In this document: positions 36,065 through 44,876 of the stretch, piece by piece
How positions within the stretch are numbered: position 1 is the first letter of the stretch
How the letters are laid out: each line of letters begins with the position of its first letter
Source of the DNA: Fundidesulfovibrio soli
Lineage (GTDB): Bacteria > Desulfobacterota > Desulfovibrionia > Desulfovibrionales > Desulfovibrionaceae
NCBI RefSeq assembly: GCF_022808695.1
Contig: NZ_JAKZKW010000004.1
Span: forward strand, 123,784 to 187,783
Length of the DNA: 64,000 bases
Reading direction: 5' to 3'
Position numbers and translations under genes: made by a program
The notes under the pieces: model-generated
Database searches by the model: none
Told to the model about the DNA's origin: nothing
Seen by the model: the letters and a program-made list of their open reading frames with translations, nothing else

Positions 36065-36515
36065 ATTCACCTCACGTTAGGTTGTGTCGAGTCAGTCTCC
36101 TCGCCTCGAAATCTCTGCGCCTTTTCCTCCACCTCCCACGATGTGCGTTATGATACACCGCCGGCCCCCCGGCCGGCCGTCAACTCCCGAGTCTGGATTT
36201 TGATATTGGGCGTAAGTCTTAAGGAATTGGAACATTCCGGTCAAGCCGGACCGGATTTCCAGGCCGCACGCCCTTTTCGCGCCCCCCGCTGGCGAATTGT
36301 TTTTACGGCCCGGCATAAGCGGTCGCAATCGCCCGGTGAACGGTAAGATTTCCTCGGTAAACGGCGGCGGATTTTTCCGTGTCAGAATGACACAATGAAG
36401 AAGTTCTTCGGAAGTGTTCCAGGTTCTTTGCTTGTGCGGAAAAAAACGTTACCAGACGGCTCGAACGCATGGAAAATGTTTCCTTTCGGCTCGGGGCTTC
36501 CAGGAGAGATGCGTA
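36065..36515. other. Divergent upstream region of ech operon and PilZ-like gene
   Basis: About 450 bp with no convincing gene. It contains a G/C palindrome around 36160-36180, a TCCGGTCAAGCCGGACCGGA stretch near 36238, and an AT-richer segment near 36370-36500. TTGACG and TATCAT on the minus strand are 22 bp apart, too far for a standard promoter. Promoters for both sides must lie here, but I cannot assign them. Confidence 0.5.
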
Positions 36516-37112
36516 ATGGACGATTACAGGTCGACGTTCAGGGTCGAAGTTGACGAGAGCTACGTCCTGGAACTCGCGGTTTGGCTGCGCAGAAGCGCCG
36601 GCATGGGCCACCTGCATCTGAAAGACCTGGGCGACCCCAAGATGATCCAGGGCAACCCGCCATTGCCCCGCATCGACGACATCTCGGCCAACGGCATGTG
36701 CCTCTCCTTCCGCTCCGAGAATCCGGTGCCCACGGAGAAGTTCAACGGCGTGGCCGTGCTGGTCTATTTCAAGCTTGTGGACCCCATGGACGTCATGGGC
36801 GAGCCCCTGAGCTTCTTCACGGGCTACGAAGTGCAGTTCTCCCAGCATCACGGCGCCCGCAACTATCTGGGCCTCAGGCTCCACTGGGACGGCGTGCCCG
36901 ACCAGAACGACAAGGCCGTATCCTTCGTGGACGCCACCAAGTACGGCATCGCCGACCTGACCAAGTGGTGCGACGACATGAACCGCAAGGCCCTGGGCCA
37001 GCACCACCGCCCCCCCAGCGGCCTGCGCCTGGAACGCCTGATGCGCGAGTTGGAGATCATCCGCGCCGCCCGCCTCGCCAAGGAGGCCAAGGACGGCCAG
37101 CACAAGGTCTGA
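36516..37112 (+). CDS. PilZ-like domain protein
   Basis: 198 aa from ATG 36516 (AGGAG ten bases upstream). RIDDISANGMCLSF resembles the DxSxxG motif of PilZ c-di-GMP receptors, preceded by basic residues. The upstream Arg motif is not clear, so ligand binding is uncertain. The C-terminus is a helical Lys/Arg-rich tail. It is cytoplasmic, with no signal peptide. It is convergent with motA, with a shared bidirectional terminator between them. Confidence 0.6.
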   Translation: MDDYRSTFRVEVDESYVLELAVWLRRSAGMGHLHLKDLGDPKMIQGNPPLPRIDDISANGMCLSFRSENPVPTEKFNGVAVLVYFKLVDPMDVMGEPLSFFTGYEVQFSQHHGARNYLGLRLHWDGVPDQNDKAVSFVDATKYGIADLTKWCDDMNRKALGQHHRPPSGLRLERLMRELEIIRAARLAKEAKDGQHKV

Positions 37113-37198
37113 CGGGCGCCGGCCCGCGCCAGGGCCTGAACGATCCCCGGCCTTCCCGTCACGCGCCCAGTGCGGGTCCCGCCCGATTTGCAGCCACG

Positions 37199-37234
37199 AA
37201 AAAAGCCCCTCCCGGACTGGCCGGGAGGGGCTTT
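37199..37234. terminator. Bidirectional terminator between PilZ-like and motA genes
   Basis: AAAGCCCCTCCCGG/CCGGGAGGGGCTTT with loop ACTGG. The left side is a run of As, giving TTTTTT on the minus strand; the right side is TTTC. Confidence 0.9.
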
Positions 37235-37261
37235 CGCAATTCTCGCCTTGGTGCGGGCCGA

Positions 37262-38116
37262 TCAGCCGCCCTTCTTCATGCCTTCCTCAAGCTCCTCCAT
37301 GGAGGGCTGCACGTTGGAGGGGATGGCCCGCCGCGCGTACTCCACGGCCAGGATGGGGGCCAGCCCGATGGAGTAGCCCATCAGCGCGGACTTGACCACC
37401 TTGAGCCGGGCCTGCTTGGCCGCGGCCTGGTGCTCCAGCAGGGAGCCCATGGGGCCGACGAAGCCGTAGCAGAGCAGCACGCCCAGGAAGGTGCCGACCA
37501 GGGCCGCCGCGATGTGTTTGCCGAGCACCTCGGGGGGCTGGTTGATGTCGCCCATGGTGATGACGATGCCCAGCACCGCCGCCACGATGCCCAGGCCCGG
37601 CAGGGAGTCCGCGATCTTGCTCACGGAGGCCGCGGGCATGTTGTCGTGGTGTTTGCGGGTGGAGATGTCGGTGTCCATGATGGCTTCGTAGTGGTGCTGC
37701 TCGATGTTGCCCGCGATGACGATCTTCAGGTTGTCGCAGATGAAGTTGAGCACGGTCTTGTTCTTGGAGACCGAGGCGTAGCGGCGGAACACTTCGGAAT
37801 CCGCGGGCCGATTGACGTGCGCGTCCAGGGCCACGGCGCCGGAGCGGCGGGCCAGCTGGAACAGCTCGTACATCAGGGAGAGCAGCTCCAGGTAGAAGGC
37901 CTTGGAGTCCTCCTTGGCCGTGAAGATCTGGGGGATGTGCTTGAGCACGTCGATGGCGGTGCTCATGGGCGCGGAAATGAAGAACGCGCCGAAAGCCGCC
38001 CCGCCGATGGTCAGGAACTCGTAAGGCTGGACGAGCACGATCAGCTGACCGTGCGAAAGCACGTAGCCGCCGATGACGCTGCCCAGGACAACGACAATGC
38101 CTATGATGGCGTTCAT
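37262..38116 (-). CDS. motA: Flagellar motor stator protein MotA
   Basis: 284 aa, close to the usual MotA length. Four membrane segments are visible: residues 1-21, about 32-50, then after the cytoplasmic loop LPGLGIVAAVLGIVITMGDI (about 170-190) and AAALVGTFLGVLLCYGFVGP (about 200-220). The PGLGIVAAVLG motif and the charged cytoplasmic loop that contacts FliG are typical. It forms the stator with MotB for proton-driven flagellar rotation. No motB follows; a terminator does. Confidence 0.93.
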   Translation of the reverse strand: MNAIIGIVVVLGSVIGGYVLSHGQLIVLVQPYEFLTIGGAAFGAFFISAPMSTAIDVLKHIPQIFTAKEDSKAFYLELLSLMYELFQLARRSGAVALDAHVNRPADSEVFRRYASVSKNKTVLNFICDNLKIVIAGNIEQHHYEAIMDTDISTRKHHDNMPAASVSKIADSLPGLGIVAAVLGIVITMGDINQPPEVLGKHIAAALVGTFLGVLLCYGFVGPMGSLLEHQAAAKQARLKVVKSALMGYSIGLAPILAVEYARRAIPSNVQPSMEELEEGMKKGG

Positions 38117-38208
38117 GGTGTGCCCGGTCCTCCAGGCGGATATTCTTATGATTCAGGGCTGGTACGGCTTGCCCGCCCCAGGCAGCAGCCTCGCCCGGCA
38201 GGAGAGGG

Positions 38209-38228
38209 TTTGCTCCGGCCGGAGCAAA
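38209..38228. promoter_or_regulatory. Perfect 20-bp palindrome upstream of motA
   Basis: TTTGCTCCGG immediately followed by CCGGAGCAAA (38209-38218 and 38219-38228). It lies about 93 bp upstream of motA and 180 bp upstream of the groES promoter. With no loop it fits a DNA operator better than a terminator. The binding protein is unknown. Confidence 0.5.
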
Positions 38229-38393
38229 TTCCCCTGAAGAGGTCGCGAAGTCAAGCGGCTCTGACGCCCGGACCGCCGGGTGGATTTGGTCCGCAAGCCT
38301 CATGGTTCCTTGCCTGAGAGGGAAACATCCAATTTTTTTCGTCCTCTTCCTTGACAAACGGCCGTACGTGTCGATTTTTTGCGCTCAAGGGTA

Positions 38394-38422
38394 TTGGCAT
38401 TTCCCCTGAATTGCCCTATTAC
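38394..38422 (+). promoter_or_regulatory. Sigma70 promoter of groES-groEL
   Basis: TTGGCA (38394-38399), a 17-bp spacer and TATTAC (38417-38422). Transcription would start near 38429, so the CIRCE element covers the start region. A TTGACA at 38351 has no matching -10. Confidence 0.7.
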
Positions 38423-38432
38423 GCTGCCGTCG

Positions 38433-38459
38433 TTAGCACTCGCCCTCGTCGAGTGCTAG
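38433..38459. promoter_or_regulatory. CIRCE element (HrcA operator)
   Basis: TTAGCACTC, nine bases, GAGTGCTAG. It matches the consensus inverted repeat except for the last base (G for A). HrcA binds CIRCE and represses groESL; heat relieves repression. The position just after the promoter is standard. Confidence 0.95.
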
Positions 38460-38501
38460 CAAAGACGCAAAAACGCACATTCCACCGGAGGTTTATCCGC
38501 T

Positions 38502-38789
38502 ATGAAGCTCAAACCCCTCAACGACCGCGTTCTCGTGAAGCGCCTCGAAGAAGAACTGGTGACCAAGGGCGGCATCATCATCCCCGATTCCGCCAAAGAG
38601 AAGCCCATGCGCGGCGAAGTCATCGCCGTGGGCCCCGGCAAGCTCGCCGACGACGGCAAGCGCACCAAGCTCGCCGTCGAGAAGGGCGAGAAGGTCCTCT
38701 TCAACAAGTACGCCGGCACCGAGCTGAAGATCGACGGCGAAGAGTTCCTGATGATGCGCGAGGACGACATCCTGGCCGTCATCGACTAA
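38502..38789 (+). CDS. groES: Co-chaperonin GroES
   Basis: 95 aa, normal length. [18 protein letters not shown] begins the fold, and the mobile loop that docks on GroEL includes [16 protein letters not shown]. It forms the heptameric lid of the GroEL folding chamber. A GGAGG site lies upstream. groEL follows after 45 bp in the same CIRCE-regulated operon. Confidence 0.97.
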   Translation: MKLKPLNDRVLVKRLEEELVTKGGIIIPDSAKEKPMRGEVIAVGPGKLADDGKRTKLAVEKGEKVLFNKYAGTELKIDGEEFLMMREDDILAVID

Positions 38790-38834
38790 GTTTCCGCTTC
38801 CTCCGAACCACTCATCCTCAAGAAGGAGACACAT

Positions 38835-40472
<1,638 letters not shown>

Positions 40473-40496
40473 ACTACGCCCTGTCCCAGCATTGAC

Positions 40497-40530
40497 GAGG
40501 CCCCGGACCGCAAGGTCCGGGGCCTTTTTT
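40497..40530 (+). terminator. Intrinsic terminator of groESL
   Basis: An 11-bp stem GGCCCCGGACC/GGTCCGGGGCC with loop GCAA is followed by six Ts. Confidence 0.92.
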
Positions 40531-40534
40531 CGTT

Positions 40535-41209
40535 TCAGGCCCCGGGGATCCCAGGAAGCATCAGGCAGGCGGCCGCGAGCACCTCCGGGCTGGTGAAGTC
40601 GGCGCTGCGCAGGCTGGTGCTCACCGCCGCCACGCTCATGGCGGCCGCGTACGCCGGGGCGGCCCCCGGGAAGCGCAGGAGCAGGTCAGCCTCCAGGTGC
40701 GGGCAGATATAGTGGATGCAGCGGGGCGACTTGAACAGCAGCAGGGTGCAGCCCCGCTCGGCGAGATAGGCGCAATGGTCGGACGTGTGCGTCAGCCCCT
40801 CATGCCTGGACCAGGCGTCCTCGCTTCTCTGCAGCCCCTCGATGGAGGCCGCCAGCTGCATGGCCAGCCCGGAGGGGCGCCCGATCATGAAATCGGCCAG
40901 GGAATGGACGCGGTAATGCGCGGCGTTGCAGCATCCCACGGGAGGGCGCCCGCAATTCCCCGCGCAGAAGGCCTTGCCGGTGCGCTCCTGCACGGCCTCC
41001 AGCTGCCGGGTGTAGAGCGAATAGCCGATCACCGCGCGCCTGTGCTCCAGGCCGAGCCGGCCGAGGTGGCCGCTCAGGCATTCCACCTGCTCGCAGACCT
41101 GCCCCTGGTTCAGAAACGGGTAGTCCAGCGGCGCGAGGCAGTCCATGTCCCCGTCGATAAAGGCCTGGGATGCGGGCTTGAGCGAGCGCAGCCAGCCGGA
41201 GGCGGGCAT
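40535..41209 (-). CDS. Cys-rich protein of unknown function
   Basis: 224 aa from ATG 41209. Eleven or more cysteines are grouped: QVCEQVECL, FCAGNCGRPPVGCCNAAHY and PRCIHYICPH. This pattern suggests a metal or Fe-S site like that of other Cys-cluster families, but I do not recognise the family. The start has only a weak ribosome binding site and is preceded in the same frame by a TAG stop and a 31-codon frame with a strong site. The gene could therefore be truncated, re-initiated, or broken. Confidence 0.65.
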   Translation of the reverse strand: MPASGWLRSLKPASQAFIDGDMDCLAPLDYPFLNQGQVCEQVECLSGHLGRLGLEHRRAVIGYSLYTRQLEAVQERTGKAFCAGNCGRPPVGCCNAAHYRVHSLADFMIGRPSGLAMQLAASIEGLQRSEDAWSRHEGLTHTSDHCAYLAERGCTLLLFKSPRCIHYICPHLEADLLLRFPGAAPAYAAAMSVAAVSTSLRSADFTSPEVLAAACLMLPGIPGA

Positions 41210-41212
41210 GGC

Positions 41213-41308
41213 CTAGGACCCGGCCAGGGAACGCGCGCGGGCTGGCTCGTCTGCCGGGCAAGGAGGCGAAACAGTGGAGGGAATGGGGAAAACAGCCGGT
41301 GCGGGCAT
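41213..41308 (-). CDS. 31-aa leader frame in phase with the Cys-rich gene
   Basis: ATG 41308 has AGGAG seven bases upstream, the best ribosome binding site in this stretch. It encodes MPAPAVFPIPSTVSPPCPAD and ends at TAG 41213-41215. One codon later the ATG of the Cys-rich gene follows in the same frame. It may be a leader peptide coupling translation, or the N-terminus of one gene split by an amber mutation. Confidence 0.4.
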   Translation of the reverse strand: MPAPAVFPIPSTVSPPCPADEPARARSLAGS

Positions 41309-41529
41309 GGCGCATCTCCTGGGCTGACGTGTCAGGGTCGGTCCGAACATTCCGCCAGGACACGCGGCTCCCGGATGATTGCGCGGCCTTTCAGGCCTGC
41401 TCCCTTCTGCGTAGCCCAACCGTCCTGGGAATACAATCTCCCGGAGTCCAGGCCCAGGCAGATCAGGCAGCCCAAGCCCTCCTACTTTCGGGGAACATCC
41501 TGCGGTGACAACTCTATTGCGCCCATTTG

Positions 41530-41558
41530 TTGCGTTGCCCACCCTGATAGCTTATGGT
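41530..41558 (+). promoter_or_regulatory. Candidate sigma70 promoter of the copper-efflux operon
   Basis: TTGCGT (41530-41535), a 17-bp spacer and TATGGT (41553-41558), about 42 bp before the first gene. No clear MerR-type or CopY-type operator was recognised. Confidence 0.4.
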
Positions 41559-41600
41559 TGTTAACGATAATCCCGGCCCCACTCCAACGCGGAATTCGCC

Positions 41601-43055
41601 ATGACCAAGACGCCCGCCCCGCTCCGCCTGATCGTACTGCCGCTGGCCTGCTGCGCGGCCGTCTGCGCCTGCCTGCTGCTCTCCCCGGCGCGGGCCGCGG
41701 AGACGCTGGACCTCAACGCCCTGGTGGGCGAGGCCCTGAAGAACAATCCCGAGCTGAGCGCCGGACAGCATCGCGTGACCTCCGCCCGGCACCGCATCCC
41801 CCAGGCCAAGGCCCTGCCCGACCCCTCGGTCTCCGCCGGGTACACCAACACTGGGCTGTCCCAGTACACCTTCGGGAATTCCTACGACGCGCTGTGGGCT
41901 TTCGGCGTCTCCCAGACCGTGCCCTTCCCGGGCAAGCTCGTGCAGAAGGGCCGCGTGGCCGAAAAGGAAATGGAGACGCTGGGGCTGCAGCTGCACGCCC
42001 TGCGTCTGAGCACCGTCGCCCGGGTCAAGGAGCTCTACTACGACCTGTTCACGGCGCACCGCACCATCGAGATCCTCGAGGACAAGGCCAAGCTGCTGGA
42101 ACAGGTGGAGAAGGCCGCCCTGGCCCGCTACGCCTCCGGCCTGGGCGACCAGCGCGACGCCGTGATGGCCCAGACCGAAAAGTACATGCTCGCGGAGAAG
42201 GAGCAGATGGTCCGCCAGCGCCTCTCCACCCTGGAGGGCATGCTCAACTCCGTGCTCGGGCGCGAGGTGAATTCCCCCCTGGCCAAGCCCGCCGAGCCCT
42301 CCAAGGCGCCCTATAAGCGCAGCCTGGAGGATCTGCTGGTCAAGGCATCCTTCGACTCCCCCGACACCAAGGCCCGGATGAAGAAGGTGGAGCGGGCTGA
42401 AGCCAAAGTCTCTCAATCCAAGGCCGAGTTCGTGCCGGACGTGACCCTCTCGGCCGGCTACTCCCAGAAGGGCTGGAAGGTCGCGCAGGAGCCCCAGGCG
42501 GTCACCGGCCCGGACGGTTCGGAGCTCCTTGGCCCGGCCGGCATCAAGCAGAAGTGGCAGGACATGTGGAGCGCGGGCGTCTCCGTGACGGTGCCGCTGT
42601 ACTTCTTCGTCAAGCAGGCCGAAGGGCTCAAGGAGTCCCGGGCGGACCTGGCCGAGTCCCGCTACGACCTGGAGGCGGGCAAAAACCTCGTGGCCGCAGC
42701 CATCCGCGAGAACTACGCCGCCCTGCAGTCCGCCGAGAAGCTGAGCGAACTGTTCGCCAGCGGCACCCTGCCCAAGACCCGGCAGGACTTCCAGCTTGCG
42801 GCCGCAAGCTACGCCGGGGGCAAGGGCGACATCTACGCAGTGGTCGCCCGGCTCAAGTCCTTGCTGGACTATGAGGCGCAGTACTGGATTCAGCTGGCCG
42901 AGAAGCAGAAGGCCATCGCCCGGCTGGAGAGCCTGGCGGGCTTCTCCGACGGCCTGAACATCCCCAAACCATTGGACGACAACGGCGGCTCCGCCAAGGA
43001 ATCGCCGAAGGAAGCCGCCTCGGGCGCGCACAGCGCCCAGGCCAAACCGAAGTGA
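41601..43055 (+). CDS. cusC: CusC/TolC-type outer membrane efflux protein
   Basis: 484 aa. After a signal peptide (about residues 1-32, ending ARAAE) come two outer-membrane efflux protein repeats, starting LNALVGEALKNNPELSAGQHRV and, in the second half, LEDLLVKASFDSPDTKARMKK. It forms the trimeric outer-membrane channel of the tripartite pump. It lacks the N-terminal lipidation Cys of E. coli CusC. The first gene of the operon; the next starts nine bases after its stop. Confidence 0.88.
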   Translation: MTKTPAPLRLIVLPLACCAAVCACLLLSPARAAETLDLNALVGEALKNNPELSAGQHRVTSARHRIPQAKALPDPSVSAGYTNTGLSQYTFGNSYDALWAFGVSQTVPFPGKLVQKGRVAEKEMETLGLQLHALRLSTVARVKELYYDLFTAHRTIEILEDKAKLLEQVEKAALARYASGLGDQRDAVMAQTEKYMLAEKEQMVRQRLSTLEGMLNSVLGREVNSPLAKPAEPSKAPYKRSLEDLLVKASFDSPDTKARMKKVERAEAKVSQSKAEFVPDVTLSAGYSQKGWKVAQEPQAVTGPDGSELLGPAGIKQKWQDMWSAGVSVTVPLYFFVKQAEGLKESRADLAESRYDLEAGKNLVAAAIRENYAALQSAEKLSELFASGTLPKTRQDFQLAAASYAGGKGDIYAVVARLKSLLDYEAQYWIQLAEKQKAIARLESLAGFSDGLNIPKPLDDNGGSAKESPKEAASGAHSAQAKPK

Positions 43056-43063
43056 GGTCGAAC

Positions 43064-43483
43064 ATGAAATCGAACCGGTTGATCCTCTCACTCGCCGCAG
43101 CCTCCCTGATCGCCCTGGGCGGCGTGGCGCAGGCGCAGATGTCGCACGGCGGGCACGGCGGCCCGGGCCACCAGATGACCCCCGAGCAGATGAAGGCCAT
43201 GACCCCGCAGGAGATCCGCCAGATGACCCCGGCGGAGATCCACAACATGCCCCCCGAGCTCATGCGCCACATGACACCAGACCAGATCCGCCAGATGACT
43301 CCGCAGCAGATGGAGCAGATGACCCCGGAACAGATGAAGATGATGTCGCCCGAGCAGATGCAGGCCATGCCCGCCAGCCATGGCCAGCACGGGGCCCACG
43401 GGCAGGCCCAGCCTGGCCAGCCCGGCCAGATGAAGGAGATGACGCCCGAGGAGATGATGAAGATGAACCAGGGCCAGCAATAG
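43064..43483 (+). CDS. Exported Met/His-rich octapeptide-repeat protein
   Basis: 139 aa from ATG 43064 (GAGG upstream). A signal peptide (to about residue 24, VAQA) precedes a His-rich stretch (SHGGHGGPGH) and then an eight-residue tandem repeat of the type MTPEQMxx. Met falls at 38, 46, 54, 62, 70, 78, 86, 94 and 102 without a gap. The fifth following position is Met or Ile. A second His cluster and a last MTPEEMMKM unit end it. Twenty-two of 139 residues are Met. Its place between cusC and cusB and its Met thioethers suggest a periplasmic Cu(I)/Ag(I) chaperone or buffer, in the role of CusF, to which it has no resemblance. The role is inferred. Confidence 0.85.
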   Translation: MKSNRLILSLAAASLIALGGVAQAQMSHGGHGGPGHQMTPEQMKAMTPQEIRQMTPAEIHNMPPELMRHMTPDQIRQMTPQQMEQMTPEQMKMMSPEQMQAMPASHGQHGAHGQAQPGQPGQMKEMTPEEMMKMNQGQQ

Positions 43484-43514
43484 CTGCCGGAACCACAAGG
43501 CGCGGGGGAGACAC

Positions 43515-44864
43515 ATGCGGGCGTTGCCATCCACAGCGGGACCTACGTTGAAGCACATGCTGCTGGCGGCCTGCCTGGCCGCCGCGCTGGCGTTGCCGGG
43601 CGGCGCCCTGGCCCAGGCTCCGGGCCAGCCGGCCGGTCAGGGCTCCATGGCCGGGATGGACCACTCCGGCCACGGCGCTCCGGCGGCTCCGGCGCAGCAG
43701 CAGGGGCACGCCGGGCATCCCGCCCCGGCCCCAGCCCCAGCCCCAGCCATGGACCACTCCGGCCACGGGGCGCCTGCCGCGCCCACGGGGCATGAAGGCC
43801 ACGGCGCGACGGCCCCGTCCTCCGCGCCCATGCCCCCCATGGCCATGCTCACGCCCGAGCAGGCCAAGCTCATCGGCGTCACCGTCACCCAGGCGGCCAC
43901 GCGCCCCTTCAAGGCCATCATCCGGGCCACGGGCCGCGTGGCCCCGGACGAGACCCGCCTGGCCACCGTGACCACCAAGGCCGAAGGCTACGTGGAGCGC
44001 CTGATGGTGGACCACACCGGCCAGCCGGTCAAAAAGGGTCAGCCCCTGCTGGCCATCTACAGCCCCGAGGTCTACGCCACGCAGCTCGAGTACCTGAACC
44101 TGCTGCGCTGGCGCAGCGCCCAGCCCAAGGCCGCCCCAGAGGGCGGGGGCGAATACGCGGCCATGCTCGCAAACGACAGCCAGGCCCTGCTCGCCGCCGC
44201 CAGGCAGCGCCTGGCCCTGCTGGACGCGGGCGGCCTGGCCGCACAGCTGGAGAAGAACGGCAAGCCCTCGCGCGACTATGTGCTCGTAAGCCCCGTGGAC
44301 GGCTACGTGATCTCCCGCCAGGCCACCCTGGGCATGCAGGTGGCCCCGGGCGAGAAGCTCTACGACCTGGCCGACCTGAGCACCGTGTGGGTGCTGGCCG
44401 ACGTCTACGAGGAGAACCTGCCCTATTTCAAGGAAGGCCAGACCGCGCTGATCACCCTCACGGGCGTTTCCGGCCCGCCCCTCACGGCCAAGGTGGCCCA
44501 GATCTACCCTGTGATCGCCGCCGACACCCGCACGGCCAAGGTGCGCTTCGTGCTGCCCAACCCCAAGGGGCTGCTGCGCCCCGAGATGTACGCCGAAATC
44601 CAGATGGGCACCGACCTGGGCCAGCGCCTGGCCGTGCCCGAGTCGGCCATCATCGACACGGGCGTGCGCAAGGTGGTCTATTACGAGTCCAGCCCCAACA
44701 ACTTCGAGCCCCAGGACGTGACCACGGGCATCCGCTCCGGCGGCTTCGTGGAGATCCTCTCCGGGCTGTCCCCCGGCACCAAGGTGGCCACCTCCGCCAG
44801 CTTCCTCCTGGACGCCGAAACGCGCCTGAAGAGCAGCGGGGGCGGCGGCGAGCATCACCATTAG
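43515..44864 (+). CDS. cusB: CusB-type periplasmic adaptor with His/Met-rich N-terminus
   Basis: 449 aa. A signal peptide is followed by a low-complexity metal-binding-like region with two copies of MDHSGHGAPAAP plus further His-Gly pairs, and a His-rich C-terminus (EHHH). The HlyD/RND adaptor core follows: barrel-sandwich GYVERLMVDHTGQPVKKGQPLLAIYSPEV, hairpin YLNLLRWRSA, and DLSTVWVLADVYEENLPYFKEG. It links CusA to CusC and passes copper(I) or silver(I) to the pump through Met residues. Confidence 0.9.
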   Translation: MRALPSTAGPTLKHMLLAACLAAALALPGGALAQAPGQPAGQGSMAGMDHSGHGAPAAPAQQQGHAGHPAPAPAPAPAMDHSGHGAPAAPTGHEGHGATAPSSAPMPPMAMLTPEQAKLIGVTVTQAATRPFKAIIRATGRVAPDETRLATVTTKAEGYVERLMVDHTGQPVKKGQPLLAIYSPEVYATQLEYLNLLRWRSAQPKAAPEGGGEYAAMLANDSQALLAAARQRLALLDAGGLAAQLEKNGKPSRDYVLVSPVDGYVISRQATLGMQVAPGEKLYDLADLSTVWVLADVYEENLPYFKEGQTALITLTGVSGPPLTAKVAQIYPVIAADTRTAKVRFVLPNPKGLLRPEMYAEIQMGTDLGQRLAVPESAIIDTGVRKVVYYESSPNNFEPQDVTTGIRSGGFVEILSGLSPGTKVATSASFLLDAETRLKSSGGGGEHHH

Positions 44865-44876
44865 CCCGGGGCAGCC

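Noticed and set aside
36150..36183. Promoter of the ech operon from TTGACG and TATCAT on the minus strand.
   Set aside because: The 22-bp spacer is too long for a sigma70 promoter.
38117..38432. Possible c-di-GMP riboswitch upstream of motA or groES.
   Set aside because: The conserved GEMM core sequences are absent on both strands; only a simple palindrome is present.
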